Shown: positions 1-9,267 of the stretch, piece by piece
Layout of the letters: every line of letters starts with the position of its first letter
Numbering within the stretch: the stretch's first letter is position 1
Origin: Bacteroidales bacterium
GTDB lineage: Bacteria > Bacteroidota > Bacteroidia > Bacteroidales > F082
Length of the DNA stretch: 52,426 bases
Direction of reading: 5' to 3'
NCBI GenBank assembly: GCA_016284305.1
Contig: JAEEON010000070.1
Span: 1 to 52,426 of the forward strand
Program-made: the position numbers and the translations under genes
The notes under the pieces: model-generated
The model's input: the letters and a program-made list of their open reading frames with translations, nothing else
The model's database searches: none
What the model was told of the DNA's origin: nothing

Positions 1-14
1 ATTAGATAATACCC

Positions 15-46
15 GTTGTGGCGCCCCCGTGCGGGGGCGCCACAAC
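15..46. other. perfect 14-bp hairpin upstream of the first gene
   Basis: Bases 15-28 are an exact reverse complement of bases 33-46, with the 4-base loop GTGC. The stem is very GC-rich. There is no T-run on the + side, so it is not a classical intrinsic terminator. It may be the end of a gene left of the window, or a leader structure for the small gene at 88. Function is inferred only. Confidence 0.6.
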
Positions 47-87
47 GCCCAACAACTCCTGAAAACAACAAAAAACACCATAGAAAA

Positions 88-339
88 ATGAAAAAGAAAA
101 TCCTAACCCTAACAGCCGCATTGCTATTGACCATAGGCCCTGCTATCGGTCAGGTCATCATCACCGATGGCGACGTTAACCATAACCGCGCCGAAAGCGA
201 TCCGACGGAGGTCACTGTCATGGTCCCCGCAGAGGGTGCCTATTATGACCAATGGAAGCAGGCTCCTCTCGGTGAGGGCGTGCTGCTGCTGGCAGCTATG
301 GGCGCCGCCTATCTGCTTGGAAAGAAACGCTACAAGTAG
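88..339 (+). CDS. small secreted protein with C-terminal membrane anchor
   Basis: This 83-residue protein has no function that I recognise. Residues 1-21 form a Sec signal peptide (MKKK, then a Leu/Ala-rich stretch ending near IGQ). A short polar middle follows. The C-terminus has a PLGEG motif, a hydrophobic segment LLLAAMGAAYLL and a basic end KKRYK. That tripartite layout (short motif, one membrane span, basic cluster) resembles signals recognised by exosortase-like enzymes, though the motif is not PEP. The ATG at 88 is chosen over a longer frame because the signal peptide starts there; AGAAAAAT lies just upstream. A terminator follows at about 370. An exosortase-family gene lies at 40058-40648, but a link is inference. 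Confidence 0.65.
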   Translation: MKKKILTLTAALLLTIGPAIGQVIITDGDVNHNRAESDPTEVTVMVPAEGAYYDQWKQAPLGEGVLLLAAMGAAYLLGKKRYK

Positions 340-369
340 TTTGTAGTTTTATTTATTTGTATTTTCGTT

Positions 370-404
370 AAACGGCCTTGTCGGGAGACACGGCCGTTTT
401 TTTA
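370..404 (+). terminator. intrinsic terminator after the small gene
   Basis: The stem AAACGGCC / GGCCGTTT is separated by a 14-base loop and is followed on the + strand by a run of seven or more T. It lies between the + gene ending at 339 and the - strand gene ending at 415, so it may also stop weakly on the other strand. Confidence 0.85.
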
Positions 405-414
405 TCCATACCAT

Positions 415-1755
415 TCATTGATGAATCAACTGCTGATAGCTGACCACGTTGATGCGATACTCCATCCGGCTGTCGCTGAGCTCGTTGTGGCTCTGTCTCA
501 AGAGAGTCTGAGCCTCCAAGAGATCGGATAGGGAGACTAACCCGGCTTCGTAATAGTCGCTGACGATCTTCATGTTGGCCTCGGCATCGCTTAAGGCAGT
601 CTCGGCCATGGTGATGCGTAGCCAACTCTGCTCTAGGTTATACCAAGCCTGCTCGGTCTGCAGACGCATCTGTTCGGTGAGGTCTCGACGATTGTTCTCG
701 GCAATCTCGGTGTCGAGGTTGTGCTGCCTCAGCTTCCATGATGTCTTGTACCAGTCGGTGATGGGTACCTGCAACACAGCAAACACCAAAGCATTGGGCT
801 TGCCATTGCCGAGGAAGGTATGGTAGCTGGCGCTGCCCCCAACCAATAGCGAAGGCAAGGCCTCGCCCAAAGTCATCTTTTTCTTCAGCCGCTCGGCCTT
901 TACCGAGAGGTCGAGTAACTGCGACTCACGACGTTGGCTGACAGCTTCGACAGGGTCTTGAAAATAAGCCGTAGGTGCGACCTCCAGCCCTAGGGTGTCA
1001 GTAAGGGTCAACGCATGGCCGTCGATGCCGATGTATTGTGCCAGAGCCATCTTTAGCAGCATGAGCCCGTCTTCCACCTTCTTCCGGTTCAGCGCACTCT
1101 CGTTTTTCTTGACCGTGAGCTTATATTGGTCCGTAGGCATGGCCAGTCCCGCCTCGATGGCACCTTCGAGGTCTTTGTCCAAGGTGTCCAAGAGCTGATC
1201 CAGCTGGTTCAGGGTGTTGACCTTGTCTTGCAAGGCGACAATCTGCCAGTAGAGGCACTGCGTCTGTAGCCGTATCTCGTCTTCCTTGACCTGAGCCTGG
1301 AGCTCAGCGGCTTCGATGCCGAGCTTGGCCAGACGGTTGCCGTTGCGGATGCGGCCACCAGCATAGAGGGGCTCGGTAGCCATCAGGTTGAGCATGGTGC
1401 CTTTCTGGACAAACGAATATTCCTTTTCCAATCCTAAGAAACCTCCATACTGCGCATAGAGGTTATAAAGGGTTTGTCGTACCAAGGCATTGTCGATGTC
1501 GTCGATGCCGAAGCTGAGCATGGCGTTCTTGGCATCAAAGGCAAGCGCCTGAGCCGACATACTGGGCAGGTACTCGGCCTCGGCCTGCCGTTTGGTGGCT
1601 TGGGCTTTCCCGATCTCGAGTTGGGCGTTCTTCAATGGGATGTTGTTCTCCAAAGCCAAGTCGATACAGTCTTGCACAGAGAGACGCAAGGTGTCTTGGG
1701 CACTGACATGGAGGCTCAACAGGAGAAGGACGATGACGAAATATCGGGTTTTCAT
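415..1755 (-). CDS. TolC-family outer membrane efflux channel
   Basis: The 446-residue product has a signal peptide (residues 1-19, cleaved after VSA) and the two-fold helical repeat layout of the outer membrane efflux protein family. Each repeat has a long coiled-coil region, such as LEIGKAQATKRQAEAEYLPS near the N-terminus and ETALSDAEANMKIVSDYYEAG near the C-terminus. Trimers of this family form the outer membrane duct of tripartite exporters. It is the last gene of the operon; its ATG overlaps the stop of the permease gene (ATGA, 1752-1755), which points to translational coupling. Length is normal for the family. The substrate cannot be told from sequence. Confidence 0.93.
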   Translation of the reverse strand: MKTRYFVIVLLLLSLHVSAQDTLRLSVQDCIDLALENNIPLKNAQLEIGKAQATKRQAEAEYLPSMSAQALAFDAKNAMLSFGIDDIDNALVRQTLYNLYAQYGGFLGLEKEYSFVQKGTMLNLMATEPLYAGGRIRNGNRLAKLGIEAAELQAQVKEDEIRLQTQCLYWQIVALQDKVNTLNQLDQLLDTLDKDLEGAIEAGLAMPTDQYKLTVKKNESALNRKKVEDGLMLLKMALAQYIGIDGHALTLTDTLGLEVAPTAYFQDPVEAVSQRRESQLLDLSVKAERLKKKMTLGEALPSLLVGGSASYHTFLGNGKPNALVFAVLQVPITDWYKTSWKLRQHNLDTEIAENNRRDLTEQMRLQTEQAWYNLEQSWLRITMAETALSDAEANMKIVSDYYEAGLVSLSDLLEAQTLLRQSHNELSDSRMEYRINVVSYQQLIHQ

Positions 1756-4700
1756 GGCGTTTGTGGCTGTTGTGTTTTCTTACTGGAACGGAAGATCTGC
1801 CAGTACATCACCGGCATGACGGCGAGGATGATGACCATGGAGAGCACCACGCCGAAGCAGATCACCACACCCATAGGCATCCACAGCGGGTTGCGGGTGA
1901 TGATCATGGGAAGCACGCCCAGGGCTGTGGTGGCGGAGGTGAGGAAGATGGGCCTCATGCGTCGGCTGCCAGCTCTCATGGCGGCTTCCTTGGCATCGAG
2001 ACCCTCCTCGGTGCGTAACGTCTCGGCATATTCGTACATCACGATGCCGTTGCGTACGATGATGCCGATGAGGCTCACCACACCCAACAGAGAGGTGATG
2101 CCGAAGTCGAGGCCAAAGAGCCATTCCCCGAAGAAGGCACCGAACATGCACAACGTGCTGGAACACAGGGTGAGCAATGCGAGGTTGAACTTCTTGAAAT
2201 AGGCCACCAGGAAGGCCAACAAGACCAGGATGGCGGCGATGAGGCTTTTCAGCAGCTGAGGGATGACCTTGATGTTGATCGCCGACAGGCCACCATACTC
2301 GATGCTGACACCCTCGGGCAGGCTGGGGCGAACCTCGCTGTCGATGAAATGCTGTATCTTCTTGATGCTGGCTGCCTGTGACTTCCAGAACTTCATGTCG
2401 GCAGCAACGCTGATGCAACTCTTCCCGTTGTGACGGTAGAGTTGGGCGGGATGCCACTCAGGATGGATGTCAGCCACCTGTCGCAAGGGGACAGTGGTGC
2501 CGGGAAGCATCGTCGGGACCAGCTGGTTCTGAACCGACTCGAAGTCGTTGGGGTCATAGGTCTTCTCGGAATAGAGTTTGACGGGGATGCTGCGGTCGTC
2601 TTCCCAGACAGTCGTGAGAGGCTGCCCGTTGAGGGCTGTGGCCAACTGCAACGAGAGGACACCTTTGGTGATGCCCAGCCGGGCGCATTCCTCGGGTTTC
2701 ATGGTCAACCCGACAGAAGGGGTGAACTCGTCATAGTCGGTGTGGACCCATCGCAACTCGTCGTCGAGACTGAGCATATAGTCCTTGATGCGCTGAGCCA
2801 CAGGAGCGGTTTTGTCGCGGTCATCGCCATAAACGAAGACCTCGATGGGGGTGCTGACAGCCTGGTAGTCCATTTGCCTAAAACGCACATGGGCCTCGGC
2901 GAAATAATAGGCATAACGGTCGTCCATCTCTTTCAGCAGGTCCTCGGTAGCTTGTTTGGAGGTAGTGTTGACGATGAGCTGCGACAGGTTTTTGGCAGGG
3001 ATGCTGGGGGCATAGGTCACATGGAAACGTGGCGCACTCTCACCGATAAAAGCGGTGACCGAGGTGACCCTGGGATCGTCGAGAAGGAACTGCTGCAATG
3101 AGTCGCTGATGCGAGAGGTGGCCTCGAGGCTGCTGCCTTCGGGCAAACGGATCTCGACAGCGAAACAGTCGCGCTCGGCATTAGGCATCATCTGTACGTT
3201 GAGCGCCAGAAACATCAAGACACCCAACACGATGGAGCCAATGCCTAAGCCGATGGTGAAATGGGGATGATGGAAACAATGACGCTCCATCCGGTCATAG
3301 ATGCCTTGGATGAACTCGAAGAACTTCATCTGCGCCTTTAGGAAGCCACGGTGCTTTGGCCGGTCGGTCTCAGGCTTGATGAATAGGATTTCCAACGAGG
3401 GGATGACGAGCATGGCATAGGCCAATGACGACATCAAAGAGAAGAGCACCGTCCACGGGAACAGCTGCACGAAATCGCCCAAGGGACCGGTGATGATGCG
3501 CGTCATGGGGAAGAACATGGTGGCGATGGCCGTGGTAGCGATGAACATAGGCATGAAAAGCTCACGGGCACTCGTCACCGCAGCATCTAAAGGCTTGAGG
3601 CCCTGGTTAAGCTTGTGGATATAACCGTCGATATTGATGATGGAGTCATCGACGATCATACCCAGCACCACGATGAGAGCGGCCAAGGTGACCGTGTTGA
3701 GCTCGATGCCGAAGAGATACATCATGCCGACGCTGAATGCGGTGCAGATGGGCAGTCCCGAACTGGCCACCAAAGCGGTGCGGAAGGGGAAGAGAAGCAA
3801 CATCACCACGATGACCACCACCATGGAGATGAGCAAGTCGCGCAGGAAAGAACGCACCGAGCGGTCAACGACTTTGGGCTGGTCGGTGATGCGGTACATC
3901 TGCACGCTGTCGGGAAGGGTGTCCTTGAACTCTGCCAACACCTTCTCTACGGCCTTGCCATAGGCAACGATGTTATAGCCTTTGCGCATCTCGACGGAGA
4001 TGATGAGGGCGTTGTTTCCATTGAAGTTGACCACCTTGGAAGTGGGGGCCAGCCTTCGTTCCACAGTGGCCACGTCGCGCAACCGGACAGTGTTACCCGC
4101 AGCGTCGGAATAGACGATCTGCTCCTCCAACTCTTGCTCTGAGACGATGGGGTTGACGATGTGCAAGGGGTAGTCGAAAGCGTCAGTCTCCATGGACCCG
4201 GCAGTGGTCAGCAATCCCTGTGAAGCATATTGCAACATCAAGGTGTTGGGACTGATGCCGTAAAACGAGAGCTTCTCTTTGTCGATGGTGACGGCGATTT
4301 CCTCAGTTTGTTCGCCCATGACGCGCACATTGCCCGTCTCGGGAATATCGCGCAGGCGGAAGGTGAGGTCTTCGGTGTATTCGCGCATCTCTCGGTAGGT
4401 CTTGTCGGGCGACTCCATGGCGATGAGCAGCGACGAGGTGTTGCCGAAGTCGTCGATGACGGCGATGGCTAACACACCCGCTGGGAAGCTCAAGGTCTTG
4501 TTGTCGCTAATCTTCTGCCGTATCTTGGCCCAAGCCTTGGTGTGATCTCTCATGCTTAAGTCAAGCATCACATAGATGTAGCAGATGCCTTCTTTGGTGA
4601 CGGAGTAGGTGTCCTCACGAGCGACTTCGGGGATGGTGAAGAGAAGCTGCTCGAGGGGCTTGGTGAGTTGTGCCTCGACCTCTTCAGCGTTGGCTCCTGG

Positions 4701-4862
4701 ATAGACGCCAACCACGATGCCTTGGGGATAAGAGAAGGCCGGAAACTCATCTTTCTTCATGTCGAAAAGGGCATAGATGCCGAATGCGACGATGAGGGCC
4801 ACCACGATCCATACAATCTTTTGGTGACGTATGCTGCCTTCGATGATATTCCTCTTCTCCAT
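1752..4862 (-). CDS. RND efflux transporter permease
   Basis: This 1036-residue protein is a full-length RND inner membrane pump of the AcrB/MexB/HAE1 type. It starts with a cytoplasmic tail and TM1 (about residues 14-32), then a large periplasmic loop and a cluster of membrane spans around residues 335-480. The motif GMIVDDSIINID in the fourth span carries the paired Asp used in proton relay. A second half repeats the layout, with periplasmic porter domain and spans near 860-1020. It exchanges protons for exported compounds. Its ATG overlaps the stop of the adaptor gene by one base (TGATG at 4860-4864), so the operon is tightly coupled. Confidence 0.95.
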   Translation of the reverse strand: MEKRNIIEGSIRHQKIVWIVVALIVAFGIYALFDMKKDEFPAFSYPQGIVVGVYPGANAEEVEAQLTKPLEQLLFTIPEVAREDTYSVTKEGICYIYVMLDLSMRDHTKAWAKIRQKISDNKTLSFPAGVLAIAVIDDFGNTSSLLIAMESPDKTYREMREYTEDLTFRLRDIPETGNVRVMGEQTEEIAVTIDKEKLSFYGISPNTLMLQYASQGLLTTAGSMETDAFDYPLHIVNPIVSEQELEEQIVYSDAAGNTVRLRDVATVERRLAPTSKVVNFNGNNALIISVEMRKGYNIVAYGKAVEKVLAEFKDTLPDSVQMYRITDQPKVVDRSVRSFLRDLLISMVVVIVVMLLLFPFRTALVASSGLPICTAFSVGMMYLFGIELNTVTLAALIVVLGMIVDDSIINIDGYIHKLNQGLKPLDAAVTSARELFMPMFIATTAIATMFFPMTRIITGPLGDFVQLFPWTVLFSLMSSLAYAMLVIPSLEILFIKPETDRPKHRGFLKAQMKFFEFIQGIYDRMERHCFHHPHFTIGLGIGSIVLGVLMFLALNVQMMPNAERDCFAVEIRLPEGSSLEATSRISDSLQQFLLDDPRVTSVTAFIGESAPRFHVTYAPSIPAKNLSQLIVNTTSKQATEDLLKEMDDRYAYYFAEAHVRFRQMDYQAVSTPIEVFVYGDDRDKTAPVAQRIKDYMLSLDDELRWVHTDYDEFTPSVGLTMKPEECARLGITKGVLSLQLATALNGQPLTTVWEDDRSIPVKLYSEKTYDPNDFESVQNQLVPTMLPGTTVPLRQVADIHPEWHPAQLYRHNGKSCISVAADMKFWKSQAASIKKIQHFIDSEVRPSLPEGVSIEYGGLSAINIKVIPQLLKSLIAAILVLLAFLVAYFKKFNLALLTLCSSTLCMFGAFFGEWLFGLDFGITSLLGVVSLIGIIVRNGIVMYEYAETLRTEEGLDAKEAAMRAGSRRMRPIFLTSATTALGVLPMIITRNPLWMPMGVVICFGVVLSMVIILAVMPVMYWQIFRSSKKTQQPQTP

Positions 4863-5917
4863 CAGTCTTGTGTAATGATACCGTTAACCTTCATGCCTTC
4901 ACTGACTTTTTGGTAGCCTTCGACGATGATGCTGTCGCCGGCTTGCAGTCCCTCGCTGACGATGACACCTCTGCCGGAATAACCGTTGAGGATGACCTGC
5001 CGGCGGGTGGCACGGCCTCCGTCAACGACCCAAACGAACTTGCCCTCGTTGTTGATGAGGATGGCGTTGGCAGGTACTACGATGCCTTGGCTGATGTCGG
5101 CTTGGAGCATCACCTTGCCAATCATGTCGGGGACGAGGTCGGTGTCGGGCTTCTCGATAAGCACCTTGACGGGATAGCTGTGAGTGAGTAGCGAGGCAGT
5201 CATGCCTTTCTCGATGACCTTGCCTTGGTAACGACGGTCGTTCAAGGCAGGAATGACGATGTCGGCTTTCTCGCCGATCTGGATGTGCTGGATTTCGTTT
5301 TCAGGGACGCTGATCTTGACGGTGAGTCCCTGGGTACTGATGAGGCGTATGGCGGGTTTCAGCGGGGTGACGTTCTCGCCGAGTTCGACGTTGACAGCGG
5401 TGACGGTGCCGCTGAAAGGTGCGGTGATGGTGTTCTCCATGAGCATGGCGTTGGCCAGGTCAACGGCCGACTGGGCCTTCTCGAGGTTGGCTACCATCTC
5501 GCGCCATTTGATTTCAGGAAGGCTGCCGTTGTCGTGGACCTTCTTGAGACGGTCGTAGGCATCTTGCGCCTGGTCGAGGGTAGCTTGGGCCGACCTCAGC
5601 GTGCTCTCCATGGTGGGCGAACTGACGCGGGCCAGCACTTGGCCTTTTCCGACTTTGCTGCCTTCTTTGACGTTGAGGGTCTCCAAAAAACCACCGTATT
5701 TGAAAGCCAAGTCGAGAGACTGACTCTCGGCGAGGTTGCCTGGATAGGTGTTGCTGACGATGCCGTCAGTGAAATCGATGGGCAAGACACCCACCGTGAT
5801 GACCCGCTCCTGTTTGGGACCTCCTACGAGCCTCTGCTTGAGCTGCTGCGTGGTGTCGTTGCCGGCACAGGCAATGAGCAGCAGCGGGAGGAATGCGATG
5901 AGATGACGAGTTTTCAT
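4862..5917 (-). CDS. RND efflux periplasmic adaptor subunit (MFP)
   Basis: This 351-residue lipoprotein links the permease and TolC channel. The signal ends in LLLIACAG with the lipidated Cys at residue 17. The order of parts fits membrane fusion proteins: a biotinyl-lipoyl-like half (KEGSKVGKGQVLARVSSP, about residues 81-98), a short coiled-coil hairpin (LRSAQATLDQAQDAYDRL), the second lipoyl half (TITAPFSGTVTAVNVELGENV), and a beta-barrel and membrane-proximal domain. It is the second gene of the operon, 9 bases after the lipoprotein gene and overlapping the permease start. Confidence 0.94.
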   Translation of the reverse strand: MKTRHLIAFLPLLLIACAGNDTTQQLKQRLVGGPKQERVITVGVLPIDFTDGIVSNTYPGNLAESQSLDLAFKYGGFLETLNVKEGSKVGKGQVLARVSSPTMESTLRSAQATLDQAQDAYDRLKKVHDNGSLPEIKWREMVANLEKAQSAVDLANAMLMENTITAPFSGTVTAVNVELGENVTPLKPAIRLISTQGLTVKISVPENEIQHIQIGEKADIVIPALNDRRYQGKVIEKGMTASLLTHSYPVKVLIEKPDTDLVPDMIGKVMLQADISQGIVVPANAILINNEGKFVWVVDGGRATRRQVILNGYSGRGVIVSEGLQAGDSIIVEGYQKVSEGMKVNGIITQD

Positions 5918-5926
5918 GATCTTGGC

Positions 5927-6442
5927 TTAGTTACGATAGGCAACCATCTGTATGTTGTCACCATCAACCTTATAGAACAACGGACCTAACTGGACCCAGC
6001 CGTTATAGCTCATGTTGAAAACGAGCGTGTTGTCGTCGTAGTAATGGCCCACGCCTTTCACCTTGATAGGGGTCCTAAAATCCATCTCAGAGTCAATGCT
6101 GATATTCAATGCATTACGTTGAAAGGTGTTCAGTATCAACTCTTCATTCTCGCAATGGCCATGGGTAACAAGTACTTCTCCATTGAGATAATTCATGATG
6201 ACGATGACGCTGTCGTTACGTCTGTCGAGGGTAGCGATTTCGAGTTGTCCGATCTCGTTGGGCAGTGAAAAGGTGAACGCTGCCGGAGTGATGCTATCCA
6301 TCGGGAGGTCTAGCCGTTGCACAGTAACGGAGCCTGAAGTCTTGAAAGAATAGTCGCCACAAAAGGTGTTAAGCCCGCTTTTTGTGCAGGAGCACAAAGC
6401 GATAAGGATACATAAAGAGGTGAAAAAGACGGTTTTTTTCAT
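5927..6442 (-). CDS. putative lipoprotein, first gene of efflux operon
   Basis: The 171-residue product has a lipoprotein signal (MKKTVFFTS..., lipobox ending at the Cys of LCSC) followed by a beta-rich domain of about 150 residues with repeated short strands (for example GSVTVQRLDLP and NEIGQLEIATLD). I do not recognise a family with certainty; a lipocalin- or calycin-like barrel is possible. The ATG at 6442 is chosen because it begins the signal peptide; the frame opens 30 bases earlier. It is 9 bases upstream of the adaptor gene and has the operon promoter in front, so it is probably co-expressed with the pump. Its role in efflux is unknown. Confidence 0.7.
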   Translation of the reverse strand: MKKTVFFTSLCILIALCSCTKSGLNTFCGDYSFKTSGSVTVQRLDLPMDSITPAAFTFSLPNEIGQLEIATLDRRNDSVIVIMNYLNGEVLVTHGHCENEELILNTFQRNALNISIDSEMDFRTPIKVKGVGHYYDDNTLVFNMSYNGWVQLGPLFYKVDGDNIQMVAYRN

Positions 6443-6469
6443 GATGAATCGCATTGATGATATCTGCGG

Positions 6470-6477
6470 CAAAAATA
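6470..6477 (-). promoter_or_regulatory. Bacteroidota -7 box for the efflux operon
   Basis: Read on the minus strand the site is TATTTTTG, an exact match to TAnnTTTG. A TTG lies about 20 bases further upstream, a plausible -33 element. The leader to the ATG at 6442 would be about 20-25 bases. Confidence 0.65.
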
Positions 6478-6551
6478 CTAAGGTTTCATCAACGCAACTT
6501 CATTTTCAATGGTCTTTTTTTCCTTATTAATAACCTATAGAGTCAAAAGCA

Positions 6552-9170
6552 TTATTCAATCATCACCTTCTTGGTGACCACTTTGCCGCCGATGATGTTG
6601 ACGAAGTACAAGCCTGCTGGCAGGTCGCTGACATCGATGGTGGCTGAGCCGTTCATGCTGAAACCACGTACCTCAGTGCCTTGAGCGTTGAGGATATGGA
6701 CGCTCATGCGGCCCTTGGTATAGTCGGTGGTGATGGTCATGTTGTTTTTCACGGGGTTGGGCGTGATGCTCACCAGGAAAGGATCCTTGTCCACATCGGG
6801 TAACTCGGGTGTGCTGAGGATCATGTCGGTACCATGGCTGTAGGTCACCAGTTTGCCTGAGACGCGAAGGATGGGGTTGTCAGAGTCTTGGCAGTTGGGG
6901 CAGTTGTTCTGACCGGTCACGCAGTCGGGGAAGTTGGGGTGGCATTCGTCGATATAGGTCGGGTCGAACTCGTAGGTCAGGTCTGCGCTGCCGTTGGCGA
7001 TATAGTTGTCGAGGTTGAAGTTCCACACGGTTCCGAAGCTTCCTGGGCACCAGCCGCTGCGAGGATAGGTCCAAGTGCCGTTTTGCGGTTGGCAGCCAGC
7101 GGGGTTGGGGTTGCAGTTTTGCCAGAGGTGCTGGGTATAGACCACGGAGCCATTGACTTTGATGTTATGTGTGGCTTCATAGAATTCAGCGGCATTGCCG
7201 GTGTTGTAGTTGCCGTTGGTGCCGCTGCTCCAGTTGTGTCCTGTGGTGACGAGGCGCAGGCTGGCTTTCTCAACGTTAGGAGCGAATCCTACGGTACGTG
7301 TCGGGACAGGGCAGGGGTTGTCGTAGTCACCGAAGCTGTAGCTGCCGAACCATAGCTCTTGCATGTCCACATAAGGATATTCTGGAGTGCCCTTGGTGTA
7401 TTCGAAGAGGGCAGTGGGGTTGTAACCGCTGCCATTCCAGGTCTGGGTGTAGAGCTCGAACTCGACCAGTCCTTGCAGCACGGTGGTGAAGTCGGACACG
7501 TCAAGGTCGTCAACGCATTGCACACCAAATGGAGTGATGTATCGATAGAGCTCCACCCATTCGCCACGGTAGTTCTTCACACGGCAGTATCCCACACGGT
7601 CGTAGTTGTCGCAGGCGCCATTGACGCAGTTGTGCAGATAGTGTAAGTTGATGCCGTTAAAGGCGTTGACATGGGTGGGGAAGGCATATTCACCATGGTT
7701 GGACTGGATTCCGGGAGCCACCACCAAATCGCCGTCGAAGGCGGTAACCACCATGTCATCGTAGTTGGTGCTCACCTCGAAGGTGTTGGATGCTGTGGTA
7801 ATCTTGCCACCGGTTTGGGTGATGCTGACAGTCATGTTGTAGTTACCTGCCGCCGAAGGGGTCCAGGTGGTGTACCAATAGCCGTTTTCGGGATTGTCGG
7901 GATAGTCGGTCTTCAGGGTCAGCTCGTGTCCATCGACATTGCATTTCACCCGTTCGAACTTCAGCACGTTGCCGTGGTCGATATAGGCACTCAGCACAAT
8001 CATCACGGGATTGTCGAAATTGGGCATATAAACCTTGGTGCCTTCGTAGGGGCGACGAATGGTGATTTCTGGGCTGTAGTTTTGAGGATCGACGACGTAG
8101 AAGCTGCGTGTAATGGTTGGGGCGGCCATCCATTGCGTGCCGTCGCCAGCTTGTTTGGCACGTACTTTCACGGTGCCTTCTTGGCCGGTCAGGGTGAGGA
8201 TGTTGCCTTCCACGGTGGCGGGTCCTTCAGCGACTTCGAAGGTCACGGGGAGTCCTGAAGAGGCCGTAGCCTGGAGGGTGATGGGCTCGTTATAGACCAG
8301 CTGGTCGCTGATTTCAGCGAAGTCGATGAACTGTGAGGCGAGGCCTCCCGGGAAGTGCCTGATGGTGAAGTTGTCGAAGCCGCCCCAGCCACTGTTGAGC
8401 AGGAAGATATGGTCCCACATGGCGGGGTCGAACTTGTCGCCGCTACCTGGGGTGAGGCCGACATTCAAGCCTTGGCATTCGGGCACGGGTTCCCATTCGC
8501 CGGGCACGTCATGCATCATATATAGGGTGACAGCACCGGCACCGTCATTGGCATCGAGGTCGATGGAGACCTTCCAACGATACCAGTGTTGTTTTGGGGT
8601 GTATTCGAAATCGGCAGAAAGCGTGTTGTTGGGCAGCACCACGCCATTGATGAAGTTGGCGTTCTCATCGCCCGTGGTCAGCATGTAGATGCCACCATCG
8701 GGAGCGGTGCTGTTGGGATTGGGACGGACGGGTTCGTAGTTGCCCAGGATGGGAGGCAGGCAATAGCCGTCGCCATCGCCGTCATAGCCGATGCCGAAGA
8801 AGTCGCCCCAGTGCTCGCGCCACATGTCGCATTCAATCTCCAAGATGCCTCCGGAGGAGAAGTCGAAACCGTATTCGGTGATGCTGTGCGAAGCGATGTC
8901 GCCATAACTGGTTCCGGAGCAATAAGAGAACACCCCGATGGTCTCGTCGGGAGTGGGCTGCTCTGGTGTCCCGTTGAAGAAGTGTGCCAGATAGCCGGTG
9001 TAGAGCGGTCGGCCACCGTTGCCAGCACTGTGCGGACGGGCAATCCAGCCGCTTTGGCCGTTCAGAGGAGTCTCTTCGGCGCAGTCGTTGAAGTCGAAAG
9101 TGATTTCAGTTTGTGCATAGGCTCCGAATGCCAGAACCATCATAGCAAGGAGTAAAAATGTCTTTTTCAT
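6552..9170 (-). CDS. T9SS-exported PNGase F-like glycoamidase homologue
   Basis: The 872-residue protein has a signal peptide (1-20), a large beta-sandwich region (about 22-275), two Ig-like domains (about 280-360 and 365-465), a PNGase F-like two-domain region (about 475-780) and a type A T9SS sorting domain (about 797-872, SITPNPVKNN ... GLYFVNIIGGKVVTKK). PNGase F removes N-glycans from Asn of glycoproteins. Alignment from memory is good over blocks such as CDNYDR, YRYITPFG, DVSDFTTVLQG, TPEYPY and RSGWCPG. Asp60 of PNGase F matches D524 and Glu206 matches E662, but Glu118 (in YTETW) is replaced by Gln (Q576, YTQTW). Activity is therefore uncertain. The protein should be exported to the cell surface or secreted. 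It has its own promoter. Confidence 0.82.
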   Translation of the reverse strand: MKKTFLLLAMMVLAFGAYAQTEITFDFNDCAEETPLNGQSGWIARPHSAGNGGRPLYTGYLAHFFNGTPEQPTPDETIGVFSYCSGTSYGDIASHSITEYGFDFSSGGILEIECDMWREHWGDFFGIGYDGDGDGYCLPPILGNYEPVRPNPNSTAPDGGIYMLTTGDENANFINGVVLPNNTLSADFEYTPKQHWYRWKVSIDLDANDGAGAVTLYMMHDVPGEWEPVPECQGLNVGLTPGSGDKFDPAMWDHIFLLNSGWGGFDNFTIRHFPGGLASQFIDFAEISDQLVYNEPITLQATASSGLPVTFEVAEGPATVEGNILTLTGQEGTVKVRAKQAGDGTQWMAAPTITRSFYVVDPQNYSPEITIRRPYEGTKVYMPNFDNPVMIVLSAYIDHGNVLKFERVKCNVDGHELTLKTDYPDNPENGYWYTTWTPSAAGNYNMTVSITQTGGKITTASNTFEVSTNYDDMVVTAFDGDLVVAPGIQSNHGEYAFPTHVNAFNGINLHYLHNCVNGACDNYDRVGYCRVKNYRGEWVELYRYITPFGVQCVDDLDVSDFTTVLQGLVEFELYTQTWNGSGYNPTALFEYTKGTPEYPYVDMQELWFGSYSFGDYDNPCPVPTRTVGFAPNVEKASLRLVTTGHNWSSGTNGNYNTGNAAEFYEATHNIKVNGSVVYTQHLWQNCNPNPAGCQPQNGTWTYPRSGWCPGSFGTVWNFNLDNYIANGSADLTYEFDPTYIDECHPNFPDCVTGQNNCPNCQDSDNPILRVSGKLVTYSHGTDMILSTPELPDVDKDPFLVSITPNPVKNNMTITTDYTKGRMSVHILNAQGTEVRGFSMNGSATIDVSDLPAGLYFVNIIGGKVVTKKVMIE

Positions 9171-9192
9171 AGTCGATCGGTTTATGTGCTTA

Positions 9193-9200
9193 CAAAGATA
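9193..9200 (-). promoter_or_regulatory. -7 box for the PNGase F-like gene
   Basis: TATCTTTG on the minus strand, 22 bases upstream of the ATG at 9170. It is divergent from the + strand box at 9243-9250. Confidence 0.7.
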
Positions 9201-9242
9201 GTGGTTTTATGATTTCAAATCCTTTTTTTTCGAAAAAACCAT

Positions 9243-9250
9243 TATCTTTG
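9243..9250 (+). promoter_or_regulatory. -7 box for the GNAT gene
   Basis: TATCTTTG on the + strand, ending 17 bases before the ATG at 9268. Confidence 0.72.
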
Positions 9251-9267
9251 TACAAACTAATGAAGTC

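Noticed and set aside
3615..4142. His/Asp-rich ORF on the + strand
   Set aside because: It is an antisense shadow of the RND permease gene.
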